DNA of 64,000 nucleotides from Galeopsis tetrahit (Eukaryota > Streptophyta > Magnoliopsida > Lamiales > Lamiaceae). Location: NCBI GenBank assembly GCA_963675135.1, contig OY776124.1:10554677-10618676 (forward strand). The letters are read 5' to 3'. Position 1 is the stretch's first letter. Each line of letters begins with the position of its first letter. The position numbers and the translations under genes are program-made. Positions 10,801 to 21,120 of the stretch are shown here, one piece after another. The notes under the pieces were generated by a model. That model saw only the letters and a program-made list of their open reading frames with translations. It ran no database searches and was not told the origin of the DNA.

Positions 10801-11160
10801 GTTCTTTCTTTAATTCGCTAAAATGTCTATTATCTCTCTTTTTTTCAACAACTTGCACTTTTCTCTCTTCCTTATTTCTATTTTCTCTCCTCCCTCCTGC
10901 AGCATGTGTGTTATTAATTAACATATAAATGTCATATTTTAACAAAATTTTGTGAATTTTATATTTCAAATATCATCAAAATACTTTACATAAAATAATA
11001 TATGTAAACTGTGGAACATGAAGTAGTTTGGAAGAAGATTTGTCATTCATCATTTTATTACTAGTTACCGTTTCGGAAAAGAGAGGACGTAACATACAAC
11101 AGATTTTTTTTAAGAATTATACTTTTAAAATGGAGTATTCAAAATTATTTATATATGAGT
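10790..11160. repeat. Copy of a dispersed CT-rich/AT-rich repeat
   Basis: Contains AATTCGCTAAAATGTCTATT, a TTTTTTTCAACAACTTGCAC phrase and TTATTAATTAACATATAAATG. All recur in diverged form at about 19190-19240 and 48890-49080. This is part of the hairpin-repeat family. No gene is seen. Confidence 0.5.
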
Positions 11161-11224
11161 TGGTCTCCTGTGCACAGCGTGCACGTGCACACTAATGCAC
11201 AGACCAATCCTATATCTATTTATA

Positions 11225-11340
11225 AAGATAAACATAAATAATTAAGTAATGAATGTTCTAGTGGTTATAGATACCTTTTTAAAAGTTTGAGGTCACAGGT
11301 TCAAATCCTTTCAAACTTGTTTTTTTTTTCATTTTTTGTT
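11225..11340 (+). mobile_element. Probable tRNA-derived SINE-like sequence
   Basis: A Pol III B-box, GGTTCAAATCC, is at 11298-11308. An A-box-like TCTAGTGGTTATAG lies about 35 bp upstream and a long T-run follows. This spacing is tRNA-like, but no full cloverleaf or acceptor stem is apparent. No TSD was identified. Confidence 0.4.
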
Positions 11341-11359
11341 TTTTTTTTTTCCACTAATA

Positions 11360-11975
11360 ATAATTATCACTTTTCATAACAAAATTACCACTTTTCAATA
11401 ATAATAGTTCCCACTTTTCAATAATAAGAATTACACTTTTCAGTTAAAATATCTACCACTTTTCAATAATAAAAATTACATTTTTCAGTTAAAATATCTA
11501 CCACTTTTCAGTAACAAAATTTCCACTTTTCAATAATAAGAATTACACTTTTCAGTTAAAATATTTATCACTTTTCAATAATAAAAATTACATTTTTAAT
11601 ATCTACCACTTTTCAATAATAAAATTACATTTTTCAGTTAAAATATCTACCACTTTTCAGTAACAAAATTTCCACTTTTCAATAATAAGAATTACACTTT
11701 TCTGTTAAAATATTTATCACTTTTCAATAATAAAAATTACATTTTAAAGTTAAAATATCTACCACTTTTCAATAATAAGAATTACACTTTTCAGTTCAAA
11801 TATCTACCACTTTTCAATAATAAGAATTACACTTTTCAGTTCAAATATCTACCACTTTCAATAATAAAAACTACATTTTTCAGTTAAAATATGTACCACT
11901 TTTCAATAATAAGAATTACACTTTTCAGTTCAAATATCTACCACTTTTCAATAATAAGAATAACATTTTTTCAAT
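11360..11975. repeat. Minisatellite of ~55-60-bp units
   Basis: About ten diverged units built from TACCACTTTTCAATAATAAG, AATTACACTTTTCAGTTAAA and ATATC. The half-unit CACTTTTCAATAATAA is repeated throughout. No coding potential. Confidence 0.85.
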
Positions 11976-12420
11976 GTTAATAATAATTTTAACTATACAA
12001 TTTATAATTAAATATACCCATTTTAATTAATTAATATTTCCACTTTATATATATATATATATATTATTTAAAATATAGAAATTAAAAAAAATATATAAGT
12101 ATTTAATGGCACGCCCAAAAAATGCGTCTTTGTCCTCTTCGCTCTCTTCTTTTAATTCTCTAAAATTCATATTCTCTTTTTTTTTCAACAACTCACACGA
12201 TTTCTCTTTTCTTTATTCCTAATTTCTCTCATCTCCCCTATTTTCTACGGAGTTTTCTTTATTGCTACTTGCCTTTCGAAGAAGAGAGGAGTTAAGATTT
12301 TTTTTAGTATTATAGTTTTAAAATGGTGTATTCAAAATATAATAAATTTATATATATATATATTAGCCTTTTTAAATGAATTTAATTAAAAATATGAAAT
12401 ATTTTAAAAAATTATATATT

Positions 12421-12448
12421 TAGAGGCGCGCCTGAAAGATGCGCCTCT
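12421..12448. repeat. GC-rich hairpin core, copy 1
   Basis: TAGAGGCGCGCCTGAAAGAT followed by GCGCCTCT. AGAGGCGC pairs with GCGCCTCT to form a strong stem, and it is preceded by TATTT. The same core recurs at 13018-13044, 16637-16660, 19286-19327, 19729-19762, 20067-20099 and 32464-32500. Confidence 0.75.
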
Positions 12449-13017
12449 GCCCTAAATACTTTCTCTCCTCTTTTAATTCTCTGAAATCTCTATTCTCTCT
12501 CTTTTATTTTTTTCATCAAAATTTCTCTCCAATAGTTATGCAATATATATGTAATTTATGAAAAACTGAACTTAAAAATGAATGTAGAAAATAAAGAAAT
12601 AAAATGTCTTAGATAACTTTGTACTCTTCGATGCTCAAAAACAAAAATCATAACTCACACATTATGGATTATTCACTTCAGTGCCCCCTCCCCTCTACTC
12701 GTGTCCTCAAGATGGCCTTTGTATTACCTATGTCGCCTCATTCCCAATGTTGATATGTTAAAGAATATAGACTCAATTTTATGTTAATTTCTATCTTCTC
12801 CTCTACAATACTCAATTTTAGTGTTTAAATAATTTTATTACTACTTGCCCCTTCGAGGTTTGGTAATATACGGCGGCAGATTTTTTTGTACTGGAGTATA
12901 ATTTTAAAATGTAGTAATCAAAATATGACAATTTATATATATATATATATATATTTGCCTTTCAAAAATGAATTTAATTTAAAATATATAATTTTTTTTT
13001 AAAAAAAGTACGTATTT

Positions 13018-13044
13018 AGAGGCGCGCCTGACAGATGCGCCTCT
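13018..13044. repeat. GC-rich hairpin core, copy 2
   Basis: AGAGGCGCGCCTGACAGATG followed by CGCCTCT forms a stem between AGAGGCGC and GCGCCTCT. It is followed by AACCTGTGACTTTT, as in the copies at 16637, 20067 and 32464. Confidence 0.75.
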
Positions 13045-13710
13045 AACCTGTGACTTTTTATTTTCTCTCTCTTTTTTTAATTATTTAAAATTTCTATTCT
13101 CTCTCATATTTTTTCAACTTCTCTTATTTAATTCTAATTTCTCTCCATATGGTTATGTAATTTACGAAAATTTAAACTTAAAAATGAATATAGAAAATAT
13201 AAAAATAAAATCTTAATATAGAAAAATGTACTTGTTTTCTGTAGGTATACTTCCAACCCTTGATTATTTGATTATTCAGTCTGTGCGCCTACTCGTGACT
13301 TCACGTGCCACAGCGTGTGTGCAATGGCCTTTGTGTTACCAATGTTGCCTCTAAAACTATATATTTAAGTTTTAGATTTTTTTAATATAATATTAATATT
13401 TAAAAAAGAAAAACGTCATTATCAACCACGCCATTATGAACCGCGCCCTTTTCTTTCTCCCACATGGGAGAAAGGAGTGCGTTAGTAATGACATTTTATT
13501 TTATTAAATAACTATCAAACATATTTATTAAATCGTCAAAAAAAAAAAAGTGAAAATTATTAGGAGAGCGAAGGTATATTTTTGAAAATTTAAATTCAGA
13601 TTACCTTTGAAATTTAGAATTAGCATTTAAAAAATTTTACAATATAAATAACAATAAAAGTTGAACCTATAATTATCTACAAACCTTATATGAAATCACT
13701 AAATTTTGAA

Positions 13711-14002
13711 ATTGAAAATTTAAAATCTCCAAACTCTTAAAATAAATATGTCTATGGTATGAATGAATGACATGTAAAAAATTAAAAAAATCGATTGTAT
13801 ACACTACATCAACATGGGTTAATCATTCGGTACGAGAAAAATAGACACGTAAACCCTGCCACACGATCCAATGGATATGCTTGAGCTTGATGCGCTTAAA
13901 CCCTGTCTCGTATACATCCTTATTTTCGTTCTAAATTTAATTTAATTTCTATTTTCATAAAATAATCAGAATATTTTTGTTTTTCATTCTTCAGCTTTAT
14001 CC
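13711..14002. other. 5' flank of the DUF506 gene
   Basis: AT-rich. It contains ACACGTAAACCCTGCC and GCGCTTAAACCCTGTC phrases. From about 13975 it matches the 5' flank of the paralogue at 30753 (for example CAGCTTTATCCTATTTATAACGCG against CAGGTTTATTCTATTTATAACGCG). No gene is seen. Confidence 0.45.
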
Positions 14003-14010
14003 TATTTATA
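14003..14010 (+). promoter_or_regulatory. Likely TATA box of the DUF506 gene
   Basis: TATTTATA lies 112 bp upstream of the ATG. It is conserved at the same relative position (30628-30635) upstream of the paralogue. The pair also share GATTTTGGWTAATAAAAAGCAGAAG in the leader. Confidence 0.6.
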
Positions 14011-14121
14011 ACGCGAATCCGGTAACATTTTTAAGCACAAAAACGTTCCTGATTTTGGTTAATAAAAAGCAGAAGTTTCAAACACAAAAAAAAAAACTAA
14101 AATCACTTTTTTTAATCGATT

Positions 14122-14904
14122 ATGTTCGGCGTCGTTACTAGGAGGAAGAGTGTGTTGTTAAACGATAATGTTAAAGCTCGGATCATCAGCAGCGGCAGCG
14201 GCCACGGTTACGATGACGTCACCGCCTCCCCGACATTTTCCGAGTTGATTTTCGGCGGTGAAAGCTGCGGGGCGGTGAAGGCGCAGAAACACGATTCGGA
14301 TGATTCTGACGGCGATTCATCTTTGCACGAGACGATTAAGCCGATTCGGTTGGATTATACGGATGAGTTTCAGAACGTGCTTAGGGCTCACGTTTTGCAC
14401 GCTCTGCAACTGCAAATGCTCTGTTGCGTGAAAACTGACAAAAGCGCGATTCGCAGAAACGTGATGGGGATTCTGAGAGATCGCGGTTACGATGCCGCGA
14501 TTTGCAACACAAAATGGGAGAAATCCGGCGGACTCGCTGCCGGAAACTACGAGTTCATCGAAGTTCTGTCGCCGGAGACCAGGTATTTCGTGGATCTGGA
14601 ATTTGCGCCCGAGTTCGAAATCGCGAGGGCTACGACGTCGTACGACAGACTTTTGCAGTACTTACCGGTGATTTTCGTCGGTAAAATTGAGGAGATGAAG
14701 CTCATTTTGAAGGCGATGAGCGACGCCGCGAGGCTGTCGTTGAAAATCAGAGGCCTCCATCTGCCGCCGTGGAGGAAACACCGCTTCCTGCAGAACAAGT
14801 GGCTCGGAACGTACCGACGCACCACCAACATTTTACCGGTGGTGAAGCAGAGTTCCGCCATTAAGTGCCGCGCCGTCGGTTTTACTTCTGTCGCGGCAGT
14901 TTAG
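14122..14904 (+). CDS. DUF506 / PDDEXK-like plant protein
   Basis: An intact 260-residue, intronless frame. It matches the plant-specific DUF506 family (TIGR01615, PDDEXK-like superfamily). Recognisable blocks are FSELIFGG near residue 40, ILRDRGYDAAICNTKWEKSG in the middle, YFVDLEFAPEFEIARATTSY, LQYLPVIFVGKIEEMKLI, and the C-terminal LHLPPWRKHRFLQNKWLGTY. The acidic DLEF...EFEI segment is the part likened to the nuclease-like core, but biochemical activity in the family is not established. Some Arabidopsis members are linked to root-hair growth, and nothing in this sequence assigns that role here. The coding region is much more GC-rich than its surroundings. ATG 14122 is supported by conservation of the leader and start with the decayed paralogue at 30753. 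This is the only convincing intact host gene in the window. Confidence 0.9.
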   Translation: MFGVVTRRKSVLLNDNVKARIISSGSGHGYDDVTASPTFSELIFGGESCGAVKAQKHDSDDSDGDSSLHETIKPIRLDYTDEFQNVLRAHVLHALQLQMLCCVKTDKSAIRRNVMGILRDRGYDAAICNTKWEKSGGLAAGNYEFIEVLSPETRYFVDLEFAPEFEIARATTSYDRLLQYLPVIFVGKIEEMKLILKAMSDAARLSLKIRGLHLPPWRKHRFLQNKWLGTYRRTTNILPVVKQSSAIKCRAVGFTSVAAV

Positions 14905-15665
14905 AAAAAAAATGTTTAGGGAGCTGTGTGATGTGTAGTATTAAATAATAATTTTATTTTCAGTATCTCACTATTGTATATGCGGAAAATGCACCTTGTA
15001 TATATGGCGGCGCACATTAGTTGGACCGTTGGATATTCATGAGATGAAAATCAAATGATGAACTTCTATGATTTGCTTCTTCATGAATTATTGCCGAATT
15101 TTACTATTTTCTACGGTGAAAACATATTGGAAAATTCGTGAATTGAAACAGAGTCAAATGAGTCTGCTACTGAAAATTGTGTAAGTATGTATTTTTTAAA
15201 TTTCGTGCCCATAATATATATTTATATTTGGATATGTGTAAAATCTAAACATTAAACCTTTAATTGTATCTCGTTTACATTGTTCAATTGATCGAGAGTC
15301 TTGGGAGAGTGAAGGATAATGTGATGAAAAAATAGATTTTTTGAAAGAGTGATGGATAGAATAAATGAAGGAGAAGGAGATCTATTAAATGAGTTTACTG
15401 TTGTAATATTTTTTAATTGAATGGTAATTTTAAAAAATTGGTTGAGAAGAAGAAGATTGCTAATTAAATCGATGATTAATTTTAAAATTATCAAAATAGA
15501 AAAAAAATGGTATGTTTATAAATTTGTATGATCTTTTTTAAAATATTATTAGGATGCTTTAGTAAATTAATAAAAAAATATCATAAAAATTAAAAAAATT
15601 AATAATTTAATTGCAAAGTGCAATCGTCATAACAATGTTAGATGACATGTCAATTTTTCATTAGA
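14905..15665. other. 3' flank of the DUF506 gene, duplicated at ~31680-32210
   Basis: From about 15240 to 15665 the sequence matches 31690-32212 (GTTTACATTGTTCAATT, GAGTCTTGGGAGAGTGAAGG, GATTGCTAATTAAATCGATG). The duplication therefore extends well beyond the gene. 14940-15235 probably holds the 3' UTR. No other gene is seen. Confidence 0.55.
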
Positions 15666-15682
15666 GGCTTATGTAAAATAGG

Positions 15683-16480
15683 AAAAACAAAGTTAGAGAG
15701 AAGGGAGAGCTTCTCTCTCTAGAGAGTTGCTTCTCCCTTTCTTCTTCGTCTCCGTTGTAGATCCATAGTTCACGTTGGCGTTAATGTTCTTATCTTTGTT
15801 GCTGCGGTCTTTGTTGTCGCTTCAGATCTGTTGGTTTTTATTTTTCTCCGATCTCTTCTTTTATTTTAGTTTTTACTAGATTTGAGTTAGATCTGTAATC
15901 TTGAGTTGTAGATCTGCAGATCTGAGTTTGTAGATCTGCAGATCTGAGTTTGTAGATCTGAGAGTTTGTAGATATGGTGTAGTTTTTTTCAATTCTTGTT
16001 AGGGATCAACGTAGATCTTGTCCGTAACGGAGCCACGGTGACCGTTCAGATATTTCTACGTTGATCCTATTTTACTGCTTTCTTAGATAGTTTTTGGTGT
16101 TTGGTTAGTTTTTGTTTTAGCTTCCGTTGGTTGTCTCTGCGCGAGCTTTTTTGTTGTGGCTGTTAGTTTTTTGATGGTTGGGCTCCTTGAGATAGACTCG
16201 AGAGCCCTGGTGCTATGGTACTTTTGAATCGGGTACTCGTGGAACTTTGTCTGTTTATTCTGTTTCCTGTTCTTGATATGAGAACACCTTAGTGTGGGGT
16301 TGTCTCATTTAAAAATTGGAGACCTGGACACCTGTTAAGACAAAGGAAAACTCGTCTTTCCTCTTCACGCGATTGGAGTGGACAGCGATATCCGTTTGGT
16401 TTGAAGATCAAGATCTTAGGCTCGTGATGTGTAACTCTATTTGATGATCTTGTAAACCCTCCATAAAAAAAAAAAAAAAA
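15683..16480 (+). mobile_element. Non-coding poly(A) retroposon (LINE-derived or similar), ~17-bp TSD
   Basis: Flanked by GGCTTATGTAAAATAGG (15666-15682) and GGCTTATGTAAAACAGG (16481-16497), and ending in A16 (16465-16480). Long variable TSDs and a poly(A) tail are the marks of LINE-machinery insertion. The duplicated flank at 32206-32228 has the site uninterrupted (GCTTATGTAAAACAGGGCAA). It has no coding frame. The 5' end is a hairpin-prone GAGAGCTTCTCTCTCTAGAG. A perfect 13-bp stem, GGATCAACGTAGA (16003-16015) with its complement (16055-16067), encloses 39 nt. GTAGATCTGCAGATCTGAGT repeats lie near 15915-15960. It could be an internally deleted LINE or a retrocopy of a non-coding transcript. 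Confidence 0.8.
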
Positions 16481-16497
16481 GGCTTATGTAAAACAGG

Positions 16498-16733
16498 GCA
16501 AACTTTCTGTCTCATTGTAGAAAAATTATTTTTAAATGGAGTGTTCAAAATATAATAGTTTTTTATATTTATATTAGCCTTTTTAATGAATTTAACTTAA
16601 AATATGGAAATTTAAAAAAAAAAAGGGTATGTATTTAGAAGCGCGTCTGATAGCGCCTCTAACCATTGACTTTTATCTCCTCTCTCTTCTTTTATTTATC
16701 TAAAATTTCTGTTCTATCTCTTTTTTTTTTTTT
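16498..16733. repeat. Hairpin-repeat fragment (hairpin at 16637-16660)
   Basis: TATTTAGAAGCGCGTCTGAT followed by AGCGCCTCTAACC, then the CT-rich TCTCTCTTCTTTTATTTATC segment. It matches 32228-32570. No gene is seen. Confidence 0.6.
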
Positions 16734-16735
16734 TT

Positions 16736-16809
16736 GGGTTGGTCTGCTATGCACTCGAGTGCATGTTGTGCACCCTAGTCCATGTTGCACTTTTCACTTT
16801 ACTGACTTA
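16736..16809. mobile_element. Half of a foldback MITE, interrupted by the solo LTR
   Basis: GGGTTGGTCTGCTATGCACT, then CGAGTGCATG and GTGCACCCTAGTCCATG, match the ends of the complete foldback MITEs at 20674, 22960 and 49141. The second half is not recognisable after the LTR. Confidence 0.6.
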
Positions 16810-16856
16810 CACCTTGTAGACACCTAAATTTCAAATTCCTTTGGGCCTCTAAAGTC

Positions 16857-16998
16857 CAGTAAATCAAGACGGGCCTCTAAAGTCCGGTAAATCAAGACGG
16901 GCCTCTAAAGTCCCATAAATTCAAGACGGACCTCTAAAGTCCAATAAAGCAAGACGGGCCTCTAAAGTCCCATAAATGAAAATGGGCCCCTAAAGTCC
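16857..16998. repeat. ~33-bp tandem repeats in the solo LTR
   Basis: About five units of GGGCCTCTAAAGTCC plus a spacer of the AATAAATCAAGAC type. Confidence 0.8.
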
Positions 16999-17246
16999 AA
17001 CAAACCAAATCAAGCCCAGATATTGTATTCTTAGCCCATCAAGTAATTCAAAATTTGAATTAAGCCCTAACCACTTGCACAAATATCTCCAGCCCATCAA
17101 ATTTGGCCCACAAAAACCCTAGGTTCTACACCTATAAATAAGGGCCTCATTCCATTCATTTCATCATCAACAAATCAGAAGCATTCAAGGCTCTAAAATT
17201 CTCTGTAGAGATTTTAGAGTGTTCTTCAGCAAGCGGAGGAGCTTCA

Positions 17247-17495
17247 AAGGCGTTCTTCGTGCAAAGCGGCGAGAAGCAGCGTTCGAGTGGAGATCAAGGT
17301 GCTAAGCCCCTTCAATTCGGCGTTTCTTCAAGGCGTTCTTCGTGCAAAGCGGCGAGAAGCAGCGTTCGAGTGGAGATCAAGGTGCTAAGCCCCTTCAATT
17401 CGGCGTTTCTTCAAGACGTTCTTCGTGCAAAGTGGCGAGAAGCAGCGTTCGGGTGGAGATCAAGGTGCTAAGCCCCCTCAATTCGGCGTTTCTTC
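17247..17495. repeat. 83-bp tandem repeat, three copies, in the solo LTR
   Basis: Units begin near 17247, 17330 and 17413 with AAGGCGTTCTTCGTGCAAAG (third copy AAGACG) and include GTGGAGATCAAGGTGCTAAG. A partial fourth follows. The second solo LTR at 35785 lacks this amplification. Confidence 0.85.
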
Positions 17496-17639
17496 AAGGA
17501 GGAGATCAAGGTTCTAAGCCCCCTCGATTCGGCGTTTCTTCAAGGAGGAGGTGCTTCGTGGATCTTCAACGGCGTTTGTCCCGGATAAGTCCCGGAAAAG
17601 TCCCGAAAAAGTCCCGATAAGTCCCGTAAATCAACGTCT

Positions 17640-17875
17640 AATCCAAAATACGACGTCAAGCCCTTGGATTAACGTTACAAAGTCCCAAGTTCAAGAACGA
17701 TCTTCAACGACGTTCGTCCCAAAAGTCCCTAAATTCAACGTTTAATCCAAAATACGGCGCCAAGCCCTTGGATTAACGTTACTCGGTTTAAGAACGGTCT
17801 TCAACGACGTTCATCCCAAAAGTCCCTAAATTCAACGTTTAATCCAAAATACGGCGCTAAGCCTTTGGATTAACG
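17640..17875. repeat. Repeated hairpin units in the solo LTR
   Basis: Three units, each with TTAATCCAA and TTGGATTAA (a perfect 9-bp inverted repeat) about 17 bases apart, around 17639, 17741 and 17841. A single equivalent occurs in the second LTR near 36463. Confidence 0.75.
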
Positions 17876-18087
17876 TTATAAAGTCCCAAATCCAAGATCG
17901 AAAAGGATTCGACTGCGGATCCAACCCCAAAAGCTCAAGGAAATCAAGTGAAGTTCAAGAAGAGAGAATCAGAGGAGCAAATTAGAGATTGTAACCCACA
18001 AATACTCGGTTTTAATCCGAAAGAAATAAAATTGTTTAGCATTTTCGCGTTTTTATATTTAATTCACGAATCTGTGTTTACACACCT

Positions 18088-19180
18088 CTTTTCTTAACTG
18101 GAACACCTCTTTTCTTAAGTTTGTTAGTCGTCGTGAGTCGTCTCTTCAAGGCTTTCTAGCCGATCGTTTGGATCCTCTTCGGCGCAATGCAGCCCCACAG
18201 CATGGAATAATCTTCACCCTTCTCGTCCAGGCTGTGTGGCGAACCCCTCTATTGCTATGTCACACATCACACTTTTCTTTTCTTTTCTTTTCAATTTTGT
18301 ATAAATTTGCGGCCTTTCTATATTATGTAAGCAAAGGTTTAAATTTTCTCACATCTCTGTTTTGTTATTTGATTTACACCATTCCACAATTGCTCATTCT
18401 ACCATCAATGTTTTTACCGTTCAAATCTAATTTATTTGTGGTAATTTGTTATTCATATTTGTATTTTTTTACATTGCAATGAAATATAATGGATGGTTTT
18501 AGTATAATTATTTGGACAAAGAAAAACATGAGTACTAACTAACCCAAAAAAAATTCAATTACCATCTTTGCAAGAGCATTAAGCCATTAACCATTACTCA
18601 TATCAAACAACATCATTTTAAAAAATCGGTAAGAAATTATATTGTACCGTAAATTGTTTATTTCTAGAAATTGATAAATAGCTTATCATAATCATTTTGT
18701 ACAATTTATATAATTAATAACTCAATTTTGATATATAATTAATATTAAATACTCCATTTGTATATCATTAATCATTTTTCCTCAATAATGACCGTCATCA
18801 CATTTGCGATTCCGACTTCAGACGTTTCGTTGATTCATTCAGTCGAACCAATATTAATGTTGCTCAAATTATGTATTGCACTCCTTCGACGATGTAATTT
18901 GTCAAAACTTAGAGTTCACTTTGCTTCTCGGATAAGTTACATCTTTTTTATCAGTTTTCTATGTTGGAGAAAATGCAAAGATGATATATATTGTTGTAAA
19001 CATAAAACATATATATAACATGTATAAAATGTTTGAAATAGAAATTTTTTTTCTTTCTGCAATTACATCTCATAAAAACATTTTGCATACGCTTAATTGT
19101 ACCTATTTTAAATTAATGTTACTATACATGGATATAATAATTATTTTAAATTTCCTCGTATTACTCAGATTAGTTGTATG
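18088..19180. other. Unclassified spacer
   Basis: A short GC-richer stretch (18125-18260), then AT-rich sequence. The open frames here (for example 18168-18482) are hydrophobic low-complexity translations without family resemblance. I see no supportable gene or element. Confidence 0.4.
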
Positions 19181-20565
19181 TATTTAGAGGCGCATTATTA
19201 ATTAACATATAAATGTGATATTTTAACAAAATTTTGTGAATTTTAAATTTCAAAATTTAATATATAGAAATTAAAAAAATAATTATGTATTTAGTGGCGC
19301 GTCCGAAAGATGCGCAGATGTGCCTCTGTCCTCTTCGCTCTCTAAAATCCTTATTCTCTCTCTTTTTTTTTCAACAACTCACACTTTTTTTTTATTCCTA
19401 ATTTCTCCCCTCTCCACTATTTACTATTTTTTTTCACCTACTATGTTAAAGAATATAGAGTCAAATTTATGTTAATTACTATCCTCTTTAGTCTTCTCTA
19501 CAATATTCAATTTTAGTATTTAAATCATTTTATTACTACTTGCCCTTTCAGAAAAGAAAAAAACTATCACTACACTACACATACATTGTGGATTCCCCTC
19601 CCCATTACTCGTGTCCGCAAGATGGCCTTTGTATTACCTATGTCAGCCTCATTCCCAATGTTTGATATGTTTTAAATTTTAGGTTTTTTTTAATAAAATA
19701 TTAATACTTAAAAACAGAACTGTATGTATTTAGAGGCGCGTCTTGCAGACGTGCCTCTGTCTTTTAACACTTTATCTCCTCCTTTAATTCTCTAAAATCC
19801 CTATTTTCTCTCTTATTTATTCCTAATTTCTCTCCTCTACCCTATTTACTATTTTTTTAATTCTATTTTAATTTTTAAATCATTTTATTACTACTTGCCG
19901 CTTCGAAAAGAGAGTTAGGTAATATACGGCGGCAGATTTTTTTTAGTATTATAGTTTTAACATCGAGTAATCAAAATATAACAATTTTGTATATATATAT
20001 ATATATTAGTCTTTTAAAAATGAATTTAATTTAAAATATGAAAATTTTAAAAAAGAACTTACTTATTTAGAGGCGTGCCTAACATATGCGTCTCTAACCT
20101 CTTACTTTTTATCTCCTCTTTTTTTTTTTTATTATCTAAAATCCCTATTTTCTTTCATTTTTTTCAACTTCTCTTATTTAATTCTAATTTCTCTCCATGT
20201 AATTTTTTTTTTTTTAATTACATTAAATACCCATCTCTTTTCCCTCCCATGACTCGAACCACCAGGATCTAAAGCTGTGTTATAACCACTTGAGCTATCA
20301 ACTTCGTCTCTCTATGTAATCTTATGTAATTTATGAAAAATTGAACTTAAAAATGAATATAGAAAATAAAAAAATAAAATGTCTTAAAAATGAATCAAAC
20401 AAAAATCTTTAACACCCTTCCAACCCTGCACACACATTGTAGATTATTCACTATGTGCCTCTACTCGTGATCGCATGTGCCACAGCGTGTGTGCGATGGC
20501 CTTTGTATTTCCAATGTGGCCTCATACCCCCACAAAAATTATATTTTTAAGTTTTAGATTTTTTT
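19181..20565. repeat. Hairpin-repeat array, second block
   Basis: Units with GC-rich hairpins at 19286-19327, 19729-19762 and 20067-20099, plus a half-core near 19181. They are spaced with the same CT-rich segments, GGCCTTTGTATTACC and CTACTTGCC phrases as the 11990-13380 block. The SINE at 20204-20307 is inserted in it. Confidence 0.7.
20204..20307 (-). mobile_element. tRNA-derived SINE, 104 bp, ~13-bp TSD
   Basis: On the minus strand it reads GATAGCTCAAGTGGTTATAA (A-box region, 20286-20297), then GGTTCGAGTCA (B-box, 20250-20260), and ends in a 12-bp A-run (T-run at 20204-20215). Flanks CTCTCCATGTAAT (20191-20203) and CTCTCTATGTAAT (20308-20320) are the TSD. The related repeat at 13143 shows the site without the insertion. 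It is too short and altered for a functional tRNA. Confidence 0.8.
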
Positions 20566-20673
20566 AATAAAATATCGGAAAATATCACTTTTGATCACCC
20601 AAGTTTACCTCTTAACATATTTAATTATCCACATTTATTATAACGGAGAAAGAGTTTTGAGCGCTAGAGGGCT

Positions 20674-20875
20674 GGGTAAAGTCTAGCATGCACTCGAGTG
20701 CATGCTGTGCACCCTAGTCCATGTGCACTTTTCAGTTTACTGACTTACACTTTTTGGTAATGATGTTGCACTTTTCAATTATTACTCATTTACCAAAAAG
20801 TGTAAGTCAGTAAACTGAAAAGTGCACATAGACTAGGGTGCACAGCATGCACTCGAGTTCATAGCAGACAAACCC
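20674..20875. mobile_element. Foldback MITE, copy 1, 8-bp TSD
   Basis: TSD AGAGGGCT at 20666-20673 and 20876-20883. Almost the whole 202 bp folds on itself. The arms contain ATGCACTCGAGTGCATG, GTGCACCCTAGTCCATG and AGTTTACTGACTTACAC. The 8-bp TSD suggests hAT-type mobilisation. Confidence 0.85.
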
Positions 20876-20883
20876 AGAGGGCT

Positions 20884-21120
20884 GACTATTGAAGACCCCA
20901 CGGATATGGATAGAGCAATGGATGTCGTTTTCGACGATCTCTTCGATCGCATAGTCAGCCCAACGGATATGGATAGAGCAACGGATGTCGTTTTCGACGA
21001 TCTCTTCGATCGCTTTGACACGCATCCAAAGCGCAAAAACCATTTTACTAGAGTCCTTGAGAACATAGGAAATGAAAGTAGTCGGGTCTGGCGAGCATTC
21101 CTAGCCGCCTAGAGTGCAGT
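20884..21120 (+). other. Gene-like fragment with a 62-bp tandem duplication
   Basis: ACGGATATGGATAGAGCAAY, then GATGTCGTTTTCGACGATCT and CTTCGATCGC, occurs twice in tandem (about 20899-20960 and 20961-21020). Read on plus it gives two DMDRAxDVVFDDLFDR repeats in a 68-residue frame ending at 21112. GC content is higher than the surroundings. I do not recognise a family, and it may be a captured exon fragment. Confidence 0.3.

Larger units (their letters stand above)
11990..13710. repeat. Tandem/dispersed repeat units with GC-rich hairpins
   Basis: At least three units of several hundred bases, each with a GC-rich hairpin (12098-12134 decayed, 12421-12448, 13018-13044), a TCTCTTCTTTTAATTCTCTA-type CT-rich segment, GGCCTTTGTATTACC, a CTACTTGCCCCTTCG phrase and GCCTTTTAAATGAATTTAA. 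The part from about 12800 to 13710 is repeated in diverged form at about 19850-23640. That copy has later insertions of a SINE, MITEs and a LINE. No gene is seen. Confidence 0.7.
16815..18082 (+). mobile_element. Solo LTR, 1.27 kb, 5-bp TSD
   Basis: Starts TGTAGACACC and ends GTGTTTACA (TG...CA), with 5-bp TSD CACCT at 16810-16814 and 18083-18087. It holds a TATA-like CCTATAAATAAGGGCC near 17131, CT/AG-rich leader sequence and GAAATAAAATTG near its 3' end. Its layout is shared with the LTR at 35785-36710 (GCTTCAAAGRCGTTCTTC, TTAATCCAAAA...CTTGGATTAA, TTAGAGATTGTAA). No internal domain or primer-binding site follows, so it is a solo LTR left by recombination. The lineage is not certain. Confidence 0.85.

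Noticed and set aside
11160..11990. CRISPR-like array (regular ~55-60-bp repeats)
   Set aside because: Units are contiguous and diverged without unique spacers, in plant DNA, so it is a minisatellite.
17259..17745. Open frames with repeating ARSSVRVEIKVLSPFNSAFL-type translation
   Set aside because: A product of the 83-bp tandem repeat inside a solo LTR; no start context or homology.
20250..20297. Possible minus-strand tRNA gene
   Set aside because: A and B boxes are present, but there is no acceptor-stem pairing, the body is too short, and it ends in a poly(A) run with TSDs, so it is a SINE.
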